Source: Pyrrhoderma lamaoense
Taxonomy: Eukaryota > Basidiomycota > Agaricomycetes > Hymenochaetales > Hymenochaetaceae
Direction of reading: 5' to 3'
Assembly (NCBI GenBank): GCA_002794735.1
Contig: NBAZ01000017.1
Coordinates: 248,001-312,000, forward strand
DNA: 64,000 nucleotides
Below are positions 12,420 to 23,700 of the stretch, piece after piece. A program made the position numbers and the translations under genes. The notes below the pieces were generated by a model, which saw only the letters and a program-made list of their open reading frames with translations, had not been told where the DNA came from and did no database searches. Position 1 is the stretch's first letter. The number at the start of each line of letters is the position of its first letter.

Positions 12420-13172
12420 TACGTTGGACACAGACCCTGGCAAGGTTTTTAGGAGTCATATATTCTGTAATATGAATTTGTATATGATGTACTATGAATA
12501 GTAAGTAATAAGGAACTAGGATGAATTTTTTGAGGAAGCGATGCCAGGAAAAGAGCTTGAGTTCGCAATAAAGTTGAAGTCATGACATTCAGGTATCTTA
12601 TGACATGATAATCGAAGATAACGTTCACCATAACGTGAGACGGAAGATGTTTACTGTATAAGAACTATAGAGGAACTAAATCTCCCCCCCCCCCGGGTGT
12701 ATATTTTATAAGAGAGACCCGGAAACTGTATGATAGGACTTCTTCTCGTAACTTAAGAAACTTCTCAGGAACAGTTTCTTTATTTCATTACAAGTCGGTT
12801 TATAATCAAGGACGTCAGGGAACCGCGATCAGCTAGTACAGGTTTAGTAATTTGATCCTCATGTAAATCCCTTGAATACACGCAATATTAATATTAATTG
12901 CTGTCGGAAATCAAAGATGTTTTTTCTTCTAGTAGAGTGATGCTATTCTTTAGATTATGGTTTACAAGTAGTATACTTCGATGGCACTCAGTGATCCTGG
13001 AAATTGAGAGAGAATAATTGTATCTTTCAGCAGTTATTAGACGGCATTTGTAAGAGACAAATACACATATCTGACTCAACCTGTTTCGTAGGAGCCTTAC
13101 TAGGCTTAAATATAGAGAATATGATCATTCAAATTGCTACTATTCTGTGGGCTCATTACAAATTTTACGTAC
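12420..13172. other. Spacer, possible 3' exon of the Cys/His-rich gene
   Basis: Contains the dioxygenase 3' end and an 11-base C run at 12684-12694. On the minus strand a CAG acceptor near 13007 could open a last exon of the neighbouring Cys/His-rich gene, but I cannot fix it. Confidence 0.35.
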
Positions 13173-13815
13173 CTGAAAGCGGATATTTCTTTTCTTGTAT
13201 GCCCAAGAGGCTAACTTCGCTCGGGAGATGCCAAAAACGCAGAATGGAAGTTTTTTTTTGACACAGTGGGTACACCAGACTATATACGATCCATTGGCCT
13301 TGCTTTTGCAATGCATGCTAGGCGGATGGTGGCGTTCTGATCCGGAACCGCACTTTCTGGAAGAGACGAGTTCGTGAAAAATACACATATCTAGTGGTGG
13401 TATGGATGCTACTTTTCTCTTTGACCTAGTCATCTTTTTTCTTTGAGCTTAAGAGCTAGGGAAGCCACAAGTGATAGTTGAAGGATTTTTATAAATCTGG
13501 TAGTGACGAATCATAACCAAATATTGATTGGCGAAAGGAAAAAAGAAAAACTATGACTGTGTCATTTCATATTATCGGAGAATGGTAGCTCTCAATTCAG
13601 CAAAGTCTAGGCGTTAAGCACTCTTAGAGTTTCACCTGTGTCCAAATATTCAATGAACTGATAGTAATCCTGACCAATACTAGCTTCGTCTTCGTCTTCT
13701 GAGTCGTTTATCGGCGAGCTTCCCAAGATTTCTGTCGGCGCTGATTGATACAGAAAACATTCAAGAGAATCTGTCGCCAATGTAACGCATCCGCGAGGCC
13801 AAGAACCACCTCCTT
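13173..13815 (-). CDS. Cys/His-rich protein, copy 1 (partial model)
   Basis: Not a family I recognise. Two exons are supported. Exon 13636-13815 encodes GGGSWPRGCVTLATDSLE... and an acidic SEDEDE patch, ending at a GTGAAA donor. Exon 13173-13447, entered in matching phase, encodes MCIFHELVSSRK, then HHPPSMHC, then WCTHC and LPFC, and ends at a GTACGT donor. The CxxC plus further Cys/His residues suggest a small zinc-binding module. Copy 2 at 15951-16226 preserves the second exon at high identity, including the Cys pattern and the splice donor, which argues for coding function. A 5' exon near 13976-14203 beginning MTLQLTILLSFPVSSR looks like a secretion signal but is not securely joined. The 3' end is unknown. 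Confidence 0.45.
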
Positions 13816-14513
13816 CTAATTTGGATCAGCGTTTTCTTTATGTTCCCTTAAAATTCTTTCCTTGCCTTCGGGAAGTGAATTCATTCATATTTTTGATTCC
13901 CACCTTTGATCACTATTCATCTCTTTATTTGATTTCTCGTTTACGCAGAATTTTCACTTTCCTGGAATCTGCAAGTCAGAGTAGAGTTCGTTTTATGATA
14001 AAATACGTAATTACAGGATCATAAGATTCTCTGGGAATATGCTTATAATCACCACGGGGTATGCTAGGCAAACTAAGGGGAACAAGGATTCCCGTTAGGA
14101 TCTTTTGGGGTGAACACGAATTAGACTCATGAAGAAACCTAGCAGATGCATAGGATCTAGAGGATACAGGAAAGCTGAGCAGGATGGTTAGTTGCAACGT
14201 CATCCTTACGTTTCATTAAATTTTAGCAGATAGGATCGGTACGAAGTGTCTTGAATCAGAGCAGGGAACAGTACAGAGTTACACTTCGATGTTGAGGAAG
14301 GAAGACTCCAGTATTTCGTGCTTATGACTAGCCATGACTTCGCTTTCGGATCTAGCTGTAAACTTATGATAAGAGCAGTATTATGTGTATGTGAGAACCA
14401 TCAGCTGTGAGAGGTGAGATGAGGCAGGATCATAGGAATACCCCATCAACTTCTTCAATCTCCCTTTCCGGTACTATACGTAGATCTTGACCAATAAGGG
14501 ATGACGTAACCGA
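13816..14513 (-). other. Possible 5' part of Cys/His-rich copy 1
   Basis: Minus-strand frame 13976-14203 starts with a hydrophobic N-terminus compatible with a signal peptide. Its middle part resembles DNA at about 16880-16930 and 18540-18590, so it belongs to the duplicated block. Exon joins to 13815 could not be settled. Confidence 0.3.
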
Positions 14514-15290
14514 GACAAGGACGATGAGCTGATAAGTTCTATCGAAATTGCTTGCAAAAATAATGCAGGAACTGGGAGGAGTATAATTTCGAAGCCTTTT
14601 ATATTGAGTTAAGAAAATTCCTTATGTCTTCGCGTATACAATTGTTTTCTTCCCTTTTATCTACAGGCACATGTTCTATTCCACTACAGAAACGAGTGTG
14701 CATAGATGAGCATTTAGATGTAAACTGGATCTAGACTATTCGGCATACAGGGTATTACAGCAGATTCGGAAAACCTTGTCAGTGCGCGCGCAAAAAAATA
14801 AAAAAAACTTCACAGCACGACACGTCTGCCTTCCTCTTTCTTTTATAGACGCCATCTCCTTTTTAGAATGACCTGGTTTTTTTATTTTTTGCGCGCGCAC
14901 TGACAAGGTTTTCCGAATTTGATGTAAAGCGGTACTAACATATATGACTTTATTTGCTAAAATGTGGTTTTCTCACGCATAGATTGTTTGAAACCTAATT
15001 ATTTCCCGAAGAACCCTCGACGGACCGATGGAACCGAGTTCACCCTACACACAGGGCTTAATCATCAGTATTTCCCGCTGTGATTTACCATCGATTTACC
15101 TTGATTATAGGGAGTGCTGTTGCAAAACTACCACTTGTCAAAGAAGAGTCAAGGGGAAGCCATACAATAAAAGCTCCGAGACTGTTTGAAAGGTTTATCA
15201 GGTGTATTATGTGGGAAGTAATGTAGAGTGTTACGCCGGGTGTGTGTTACGTTGAGCCCAGTCCGGAGGGAAGGTATCTAAAAAGCCTCA
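14514..15290 (+). pseudogene. Acireductone dioxygenase pseudogene
   Basis: DNA from 14514 matches exon 2 of the intact gene (acgatgagctgataa..., then ...ttatattgagttaag) with an internal loss of about 60 bases. An exon 3-like acceptor follows near 14665. A long exon 4 match starts near 15015 (cgacggaccgatgg) and runs past the stop region to about 15290. Many point changes and indels destroy the frame, and no first exon is visible. The order and strand are the same as in the functional copy. Between the exon 3-like and exon 4-like parts lies a 155-bp inverted-repeat element that is absent from the intact gene's intron. Confidence 0.82.
14764..14918. mobile_element. MITE-like foldback element, 155 bp
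   Basis: Terminal inverted repeats of about 42-45 bases: the left end starts ATTCGGAAAACCTTGTCAGT and continues GCGCGCGC followed by an A-run, a T and a second A-run. The right end is its reverse complement, differing only by one base in each A-run. The interior is about 65 bases and has no coding capacity. The element sits where the dioxygenase pseudogene would have its last intron. No clear target-site duplication is visible. It is most simply a non-autonomous DNA transposon; a foldback structure of other origin is possible. Confidence 0.6.
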
Positions 15291-15950
15291 CTATCTTTTA
15301 TTTTAAATTTTATGTAATAGCGTTTGATGGCACTTAAAAAGGAATAGGACGAAATAAAACCTGGAGAAGCAAGTTCAGGAAAAGATGGCAAGCTAAAGAG
15401 AAGAGATCCTTATGTTCTTGTTCGATGTGTTATACACACTATGTCTTCAACATCGTGTATTATTACATATTTGCTCAAGTGCGACCCGATACCTCGGATA
15501 TCATCTATAATATAACTTCAACATAACATAAAAAAAGTCATCTTATCTCATATTATGCCTATAATGATCAATAATAAATTTCCAATAGTGATTAACGATT
15601 ATAATTGAAATTTTTCATAAAAGGAAAAACACACATATACACAACAACTAAGCGACTGACTTACTTTCTCCCTTCCTTTTTTTACACGACTTCTATTCTA
15701 CTAATGTTTTGTTATGATATTCCCATTACATCATCTTCTCTCTTTATATAACAATGATCAACACATATATGTAGCTCCACGATGATAAATCTATCATGGT
15801 CTTGCGTTTGTTTAATCAATAAACAGCCCATGAAAAAGGCAGACTAATGTGCCTCACCCGATTGATCTATCCAGAAAATGACTTAGCTATGAAACAACAC
15901 ACATAAATATCTTGTGTGCTGACAATGTTAAATACTATACTTATACATAC
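15291..15950. other. Spacer within duplicated block
   Basis: Corresponds in position to 12420-13172 of the first block. It is very AT-rich, and no gene is seen. Confidence 0.4.
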
Positions 15951-16226
15951 CCGAAAGTGGATGCATCCTTTCTTGCACATTAGAAAGACAGGCTTCGTTT
16001 AAGGGGATATTTGAAGCGCAGAATGGAAGCATTTTCTTGGAACAGTGGATACACCAGATCATATAGGATCCATTGACCTTGCTTTTGCAATGCATGCTAG
16101 GCGGATGGTGGCATTCTACCCCAGAACCGCGCTTTCTGGAAGAGACGAGTTGGTGAAAGATACACATTCCTGGTCGTGGTGTGGATGCTAGACTTTCTCT
16201 TGGATGTAGTAACCTCTCCCCTTCAG
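15951..16226 (-). pseudogene. Cys/His-rich gene, copy 2 (probably decayed)
   Basis: Second copy of the Cys/His-rich exon. It reads MCIFHQLVSSRKRGSG, then ECHHPPSMHC, WCIHC and LPFC, with one more Cys than copy 1, and ends at a GTATGT donor at the same place as copy 1. The acceptor TTTAAG is also conserved. The upstream exon equivalent (about 16450-16550) aligns with 13636-13815 at DNA level but contains stops and indels, so the full gene is probably broken although this exon is open. Both copies lie about 0.7 kb downstream of a dioxygenase copy, showing that the block was duplicated together. Confidence 0.5.
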
Positions 16227-19200
16227 CTTAAATAGCTTGCAAAACTGTGGATGAACTATAATATCCTTTTTCTGGTGAGGAATATTGGAATATTGAAGGC
16301 CATAAGACATTGCGATTTCTTACTTCATTTCCGTCCTAGACCGAGACTGTGTCAATGCTCTCAGGTGGAACACGAATTATAACCCCTACTTCCATAAATC
16401 TTCGGAACCTGTGATTTCAATTCTTTTTCATGTGTAAATTTTCAATGAATGGATGGGCAGTTCCATCGACACTGACTTTATAAACTTCTTAGTCGGTTGT
16501 CAAAAGACTCCCTAAGTTTTCCGTCCGTATCAGCCAAGTCCATCACGGAAAGCTGTCGTAACAGTCTGAAATATGAAGTATACATATGTCCTTCGAGTCA
16601 AGATCAACCATTTTACTTGACTGAATTGCCGTACCTGATTCTTACTCATTCCTTGACCTCAGGAAGAGCGCTTTTTCAAATATGCTCTTTCCCCCAACCC
16701 GCCGTCTTTTTTATCTATCACATACTTCTGCAGAACATACTACCTCGTGGTATATGCATGTGTTCTTGGCCGCATCAGTGAGTGAAACGATATTCTGAGA
16801 TGTAGATAATCCTCGAAGCTTCAAGAAAATCATAGTAACTGTAGAAAGCCAACGTAGTGGCAATGGTACAGGACCCAACTGAGATGGAAAGGGAACCTGT
16901 CGGGATCTACGATGGAGCTCATCTCAATTATTGATCTTAAACAGAGAGGAATAATGGCGCGGGATATTGTGCCTGTCTGCGGGTCACAACGCGTACCTCA
17001 TCGTGGGGGCTACAGTAGGAGCAATAAAAAGGTAAATTTTACAACCGTGATACAGATTGATACTAGTAGTCATCGGCCGAGGGGATCTTAGCAATGAGGT
17101 GTTACTGAGATCATCGGAAAAAAGTCAGACATCATGCTTGATTCCGAGTTCAGTTTCCCAGTCCATCAAGCAACCCCCGAGTCAATGTGTAAATGACCTT
17201 CTTTTTTGATCAATGCAAAAAAAGTCATAATCCGCGTAATCGTGCAAATACTGGATATTCAAGTTAGTAACTATCGATAAACAGCTCTTTCAAATTTAGG
17301 GAATGATTAAATTCAATATCTTATTATACCGACTTAAACGGCCCTATATCGGGTGGAAAACAAGTTCATGTGCTATATATACTTTTCTGTTAAAGGATTC
17401 CTGAAGGGACTGAGACACTTCCGTTCTTACTCTGAGTATAGATTTGCCTCACAGAAAGGAAAAGAAGTGGTATCTACAGACTTAGATGGTGATCATATTT
17501 GCTTCGAACGGCGGATACTCCGAGGCAACATAAGCCACAATACCGTTGTCTTTGTCATATGAGCGGAGATATGCGTACGATGATACCAGTGACATACTTT
17601 TTCGGGACGGATGTTAGATATTGATACATGAAACTCATCTATAAATCAGTATACGCTTGTATTTGTGTTTTCTTATGTTATGATTAAACGATCAGTCTTA
17701 CTAGCGAAAAGTTCTAACCTTGTGTACGTGAAGTATGAGACAAAAGCATAGCCTGGTCTTGGCGTGATGAAACTCCATGGATTTATATCTGAAGAACCCT
17801 TTGAATCTATTCGTAGAGTACGTAAAAATAGGGGAGATGGGGATACTACTTGTGACATTTTGGTCTCATAGCAGGCCAACAATCATCCCTGGATCCCGAG
17901 TTAAAGGTTTCATAACTCAAGTCGAGGCGGATCTGAGAAAATTCCTGTTTCTCCTCTTTCACTAATTTTTTTGTATCCGTAACATCGCATGAGTTACAAG
18001 TATGAGATATTGTTCCCACTTCCGATCAAAAAAAGCTTCTGTTGGAAAATTTTACTTGGCAACCAATGAGTAGTCACTTCTTATTGACGTGTATTTCCTT
18101 TGAAAAAGCAGTCGAGATCAACATTAAGCGGGGTCTAAAGGAGACAGACTGACAAGTGCAACCAAAGGAATTATATCCATGAGCCAGAGAATTTGTGGAG
18201 TCCGGTTTTCGCATGACAGGGATATGGATCGATTGACAATGGGGACATACCGAGGATACTTATTGTAGATAATCTGGAAGTGATAAATAATACATCTTCT
18301 ATCTTCTACTAGCATTATGTATAAGAATAATGAAAAGAAGATTAATGTAGAGAAAAAATCGGATGCTACCTCAAGTAACTTATCTAGTTTTCTGAATTCG
18401 AATTGAGCTCAAATTATCATGGCGGTGCGTGTTCTTGCTTCTGTATCATCGTGGGAAAAATAGGTATTCCGAGCCACAGCTTTATCGTTGAAACAAGCTA
18501 CAACAGGGTAGGCAGGGATTCGGTTTGATCTTGGCAGCTACATCTCCGAACGGAGATGATAGGGAACCATTGGATCTGATCCTTTGGATATTACGCTTGT
18601 TTTAGTCTTCAATTAGTCAATCAAGCCTTCGAGCATTCATGTAGACATTTTCTTATCGACGGAAGAGATCTGTTGATGAGTAAGGAGTGCTCATCTATCC
18701 CTCAACTGCATTGACAGACGAATACCTATCGCCGGATCAAGCATATTCATGTCCCTGTCTGCACTAGCAAGCCAAACAACTGATTTAGACTCATATCTTC
18801 AAGCTTATTGGAAAACTCCTGCGAAATTTCAAATATTAATTTTGGTCGGAAAATCCATTATTATGACGCCAGCTGGACATTACTCGCTTATAAGGAAAAG
18901 AACAATGAACTTTCGTCATTCTGTTCTTGTAAGCACGTCCTTCTATTCGGGTCGAGAGCAAAATTAGGCCCATATAATATGGATTATCACTGTACGACCT
19001 TAATATTGATAGTAAAAAATGTACGAGAGTAGTTGAATGTTTCAAACTACCATAGCAAAAGATCGCTTTTTATGTCGGCCCGGGTGTATTTACACCTAGA
19101 TTGATATTTCACTGATAAATGACACTTAAATTACTCTAACAAGCCCCACATGGGGCTTGTTAATATAACCTTCGATATTATTGCGGATTTTCTACTGTTT

Positions 19201-20763
19201 ACACCTCCTCGAAGTGTTTTTACATGAAGGACTATAGTGGTAGTCCACTAGAAATACTGAGATAACCCTCTTCTCATCCAATTCACGATTTGCACTTCTT
19301 AAAAAAGGCAGTCAATACCAGCATTAAGGCCGACATAAAGATGAATAAACGTAACTCGTCCTTGTTACCGAGGACTTCGGTCTTCTTACTAAGCTACATG
19401 TATATCATCGGATATCGAACACGTTAAGTTTCTGAGTTTACACTTCATGAAACACATCAATCAGCACTAAATATAGTAGGTATATGAAAAAAAGTATAAA
19501 GTTTCATTTCAGCAAAAAAATAAAGATTGTATTTGAGAGATCTCCAAAAGTGTCATCAAAATCAGTCCATAATGATCTTTAAAAAATTCTAGTCAAAAAG
19601 TTCTTACAGAATTTTGTTTACCACATAGTGACCGCGAGGTGATAAGTATTAGTACTTTGCCAAGTATCTGAGTTTCGTTTCTACAATTACCATGACGAAA
19701 AGAGAATCACGATTCCAATCTGATCCGTAGGAAGAGAAAGCCTTACGCGTGAAGATGGGTTTATTGGCCAGAGAAAACCTAAACACGTTCACAGTTTGTC
19801 ACAGCCAAAATCGCAAAGTACCAAAAAATTTTTATACTAGCGATGTACAGATACAAAGGTGTGATGCAGCTGAAATGCCATTTGATTAGGGCTAAAATTT
19901 GTTGTGTGAGAAATGTGGTTACCAGAGTTGAACTCAGATTATATCACACTTATTAATTACTATTACTAGTATTAAAGAACATTCATTACATCACAATCAT
20001 CCACCCGCGCCTCCCTCATCGAAGTAGCACCCTCCGCGGTAATTTCTTATTCTTGTGATCTTCTACTCTGTTCATACACGAACTCATTCTCATTCGCAAG
20101 CTATAAGCACGTACTAGCATACCAGTGCTCGTACAGACAAAAGCATATTGATACTCATATTTGAGCCCATAGCCGGGCCTACAGGTTTTTTTGGTCCCGT
20201 AGCCGAGCCCGTGCCCGAATCTGTACCACTTTCCTTGGTAACTGTCTACCTGCTCGCTCCTTCATATACGAACCTATCTATCGAACCATATAACTTCAAG
20301 ATATACTCAAATACTGACTTTACTGATTGATTCAGTGATTCGATTGGCTTTGGAAGCGTCAAACGCGCATTTGAAGTGATTTCCATTTGGGTGTTCTTCG
20401 GTTGAGGTGTTGGTATTTGGGACGTTAGCATTTGGCAGCACGTAGGGAGTTGCTGGAGGGTCTCTGATCTGGAAACCAGCGATTGTCCGGGTTGGCCGTG
20501 TGCTGGCATCGGCTTACTCAGTCCATACCGCCATCTAATTGTTGGTCGAATCTGCTCAGTCCATCGTGTAGTTTTACTGGGTTGCCCTGATTTGGTGTTC
20601 TGAGAGGCTAGCTTCCGGAATAGAGCTCGATATATCTGGGAGACTACTAAATACTTGAGAGAAACGAGGTAGGACTACTTGAGGAGTGGAAGAAGTACAA
20701 TCGCAAACCCGAAAGTAAGAAGCAAACCATACGCGCTTGTGTGGAACCAACCCAGTCTTCAGG
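16227..20763. other. Gene-poor region with duplication remnants
   Basis: About 4.5 kb. The 5' part of Cys/His copy 2 can be traced to about 16950. A short stretch near 18531-18590 resembles the same sequence (minus strand, GATCC..GGTTCCCT..CATCTC..GTT) and may be a third remnant. A perfect 12-bp hairpin lies at 19137-19162. Open frames at 17353-17562, 17673-17882, 18124-18315 and 18749-19045 have no recognisable motif. The last kilobase precedes the DENN gene and must hold its promoter. Confidence 0.4.
19137..19162. repeat. Perfect hairpin
   Basis: TAACAAGCCCCA, a 2-base loop, and TGGGGCTTGTTA: a 12-bp stem in AT-rich DNA. A second small palindrome (GGTGTA TT TACACC) lies about 40 bases to the left, at 19083-19096. 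Role unknown. Confidence 0.6.
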
Positions 20764-23700
20764 ATGACTACACAACATAACGAAGCAGGAAATATAGACA
20801 TGAACAGTGATGAAATTGTAGATACAAAGGCGTTCTTCGATGTAGGTGGAGAGTTGGGATTAGGAATGGGATCGGACTTAACGGAGATGGTGGCCGGAAC
20901 GATATTTGAGACAGAGACGAAGAATACAAGTGAGGAAAGGGATACTGATAAAGATCCAAGAAAGATCTCAGGAGAAGAAGGGAGCTCTACTCCTAGAATT
21001 GGTGAGTGTTTTGTATCGCTAATACTTCGGTTTCTGTGTCTATATATCCGTTTTGTACTTAGTTGTGATCATAAATGATTGTTACTAATGCGATAAATCT
21101 TTGATTTACTACTATTATCCACGGCAACTTATCATTGGATGTTTCACTTCTACGCTTATGGCTGGCTTTGCTGTGGCTGCACTCGAATACTGCGGGGGTA
21201 ATCTGTTTATTGCTTACGCTCTAACTCATAACTGGGACGTTCAACAATTGGTCGACTAATTTTTCGACTTGGGGATTACTAGTTGCAATTTTCCACGCCT
21301 CATTCCATCCTACGAAGGGGAATATCATTGACTGGGCCCTCAAGACTGATCCAGGTGATACCCGGTTTTAAGCTGCCATGATCTCTGACGTTTACTTCCT
21401 TGAATTTCCACAGATCTTTCACTAGCTGGTATCGAATTCTCTGTACTCCCTAGTGGTTTACATCTCGTCGAACGAGATACTATCTATTTCTCTCATTCTC
21501 CTCCCTCAAAGTCGGGTGCAGACACAACTCCGGGACCGTACACGGGATTAGCGCTCTTCCGACGTCGACCGACGAATGCGAAAGGGCATAGGGGATTTAA
21601 GCTTGCTTCGCTTGGTGTGCTAATCCAAAAATGTGAGAGGCCCCGGCCTTGGATGCTTGTGAGTGAGCTAGAGAGGGTTATTGAGAGAGTATATCGGGGC
21701 GGAGATAGGAATCAAACACTAGGGAGTGGAGAAGGAAGTGGTAGTGAGGTGCCAGAAGGAGATCTTCTAGGACTTGGGGCGGAGACAGAGATGGGGACGA
21801 CGAATTTCACTGCTAGCGCTAAGACTGAGATTGGTAAAACGAGCATGGAAGAAGAGTTAACAGAGGAAGATTTCGAACCTGCTCGGGAGTTTTTTGAGCA
21901 GTATAAGTATACCAGTGATGGTGAAGGTAGCTCAGAAAGGGTAAATAAAGCGGACTCCTGGTTTGGGTGGAGTGACGAGCTTGATAGTGTATGTTTTATC
22001 CATTAATTCATCAGCTCATCGACGACCCTGATATTCAAAATGTACTGATTTTCTAAACATAGCCATATACCATACAGTCCAAGCCTACAAACGGAGACTC
22101 CCCATCAGTATCAGCACCATCGCTGGCACCGTCATCGTCACCAACTCATCACCTCCCCCATCTCCTTCGAATCCTCAATATCTCATGTTTAACTCTGTAC
22201 AAGTTTGTACTTGCTCGAAAAAGGATACTGATATATACGTTGCCACCTGTAGAAATCGCGGGTGTGCTTGCTTGGGTGACGTCGGATTTATGCAGGGAAT
22301 GGTTCTGTCAACAGCAGCTTTCTGGATCGGGACTAGTGCCGGGATCGAACCCCGGCTTGAATTCAAGTCCGAGTTCAAATCAAAAAGCGAAGGCGAGTTC
22401 AAGCTTAAACCCGGAACATGGGGCTTCAAGCTTGGGACAGTCTTCGAATTCAGGCCCAGGACCGACTGTCTTAGGTATAGTCACGCTCAGTGACGTTCAG
22501 CGGCTGAAAAAGGAGAGCGAGAGAGGAAATGGATGGATTGCGTGTACGACTGATGCGATTTTTCTTGAGAGGCCTGAGTGGTATGATCTTGTGGTTGATT
22601 TGACGAGCAGTCGGCCCCACCTGTTGGAATAATGGGTGGAAGTGGGAGGAGCTGGTGGTCTGGTGGTGAGGAGGCTGGTGGGAAAGGGGGTGAGACAAGC
22701 AGGAGAGGAAGCGTGTTGGCTGGGGCGCAGGGGGCGGGGGGAAAGGAACCGAAGGTGGAGGTGAAGCAGCGGCAATGACGAGGCCTTCGATGTATATGTC
22801 TAAAGCGAAAACGACCTCGACGATCGGTAGAGATGGGAAAAAGAAGGAGAAAGTGAGTTGGAAGTTGGAAAATGTGAGGTTTACTTGGAGCGATGTCAAG
22901 TTGGTCAGTGTCACTTCTTTATTTTTCGGCCTTCTAGGGATCTTTTCCTTTTTTTTAATTGACTAAACTTCCTGTATCCTCTATTTTTCTTAGTGGACGG
23001 AGATAGATAGGATACTCAAACTAGATTCATCCCTTTCTGCGAGTCATCACTCATTACACGCACATGCTCATCCTCACTCGCATCATCACTCGCATCCCCA
23101 TGTCCATGATTATGCATCAGTAGACTGCTGCCAACCTTATCCATATCCACCACTCGTCTCCTCCCCTTCCCTAGGTACATCATCTGGTGGCAGCTCAGGT
23201 AGTAGTGGTGGAACATCTAGTAGTACAATGCTAGGACCAAGTCCGAGTTACTCTAGCTCTGGACCGACGAGTAATACCTGGGCGGAGGCACTTAGGTTCT
23301 ATGAAGATGTTTGTTTGCTTTGCGCGACGCTCTGGATGGGCCTAGGTACGTGGAGATCGAATTCGAGGCAAAGCTTTTCCTCGTCTGCTGGTGGTGCTGG
23401 TACAGGTAGTGGCGCGGGAGGGGCCTCTTCTTCAAATACTACAGTGAAGTGGGGCAGCGCAAGACTTCCTGGGGATGTTGATTGGAGCTTGGAAGGTGTT
23501 GAGAATGCTATGAATAGTAATGGTAGTAATAGCAGGGATAGAGGAGATGGGGGAGAGGGAGAGGGTACGGGAATGTATATGAGGGTACTCGGACAGGGTA
23601 TCGAGGGCGTTGTCGTCGAACAAGAAAATAGTAAAAAGGTTAGGGATAGCGATAATCACAGTACCAGTGGGAGAGACACGGGAATGGCACTGAAAATGCG

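Noticed and set aside
17353..19045. Several 60-75-residue open frames in the gene-poor zone
   Set aside because: No motif, no consistent splice neighbours and no similarity between copies that would support coding.
22325..22350. Sequence like a tRNA T-arm (GGTTCGATCC on the minus strand)
   Set aside because: It lies inside the conserved DENN coding frame, and no acceptor stem, D-arm or anticodon arm can be formed around it.
22471..22914. 147-residue minus-strand open frame
   Set aside because: Antisense to DENN-gene exons that match known conserved blocks; Ser/Pro-rich composition mirrors the plus-strand linker.
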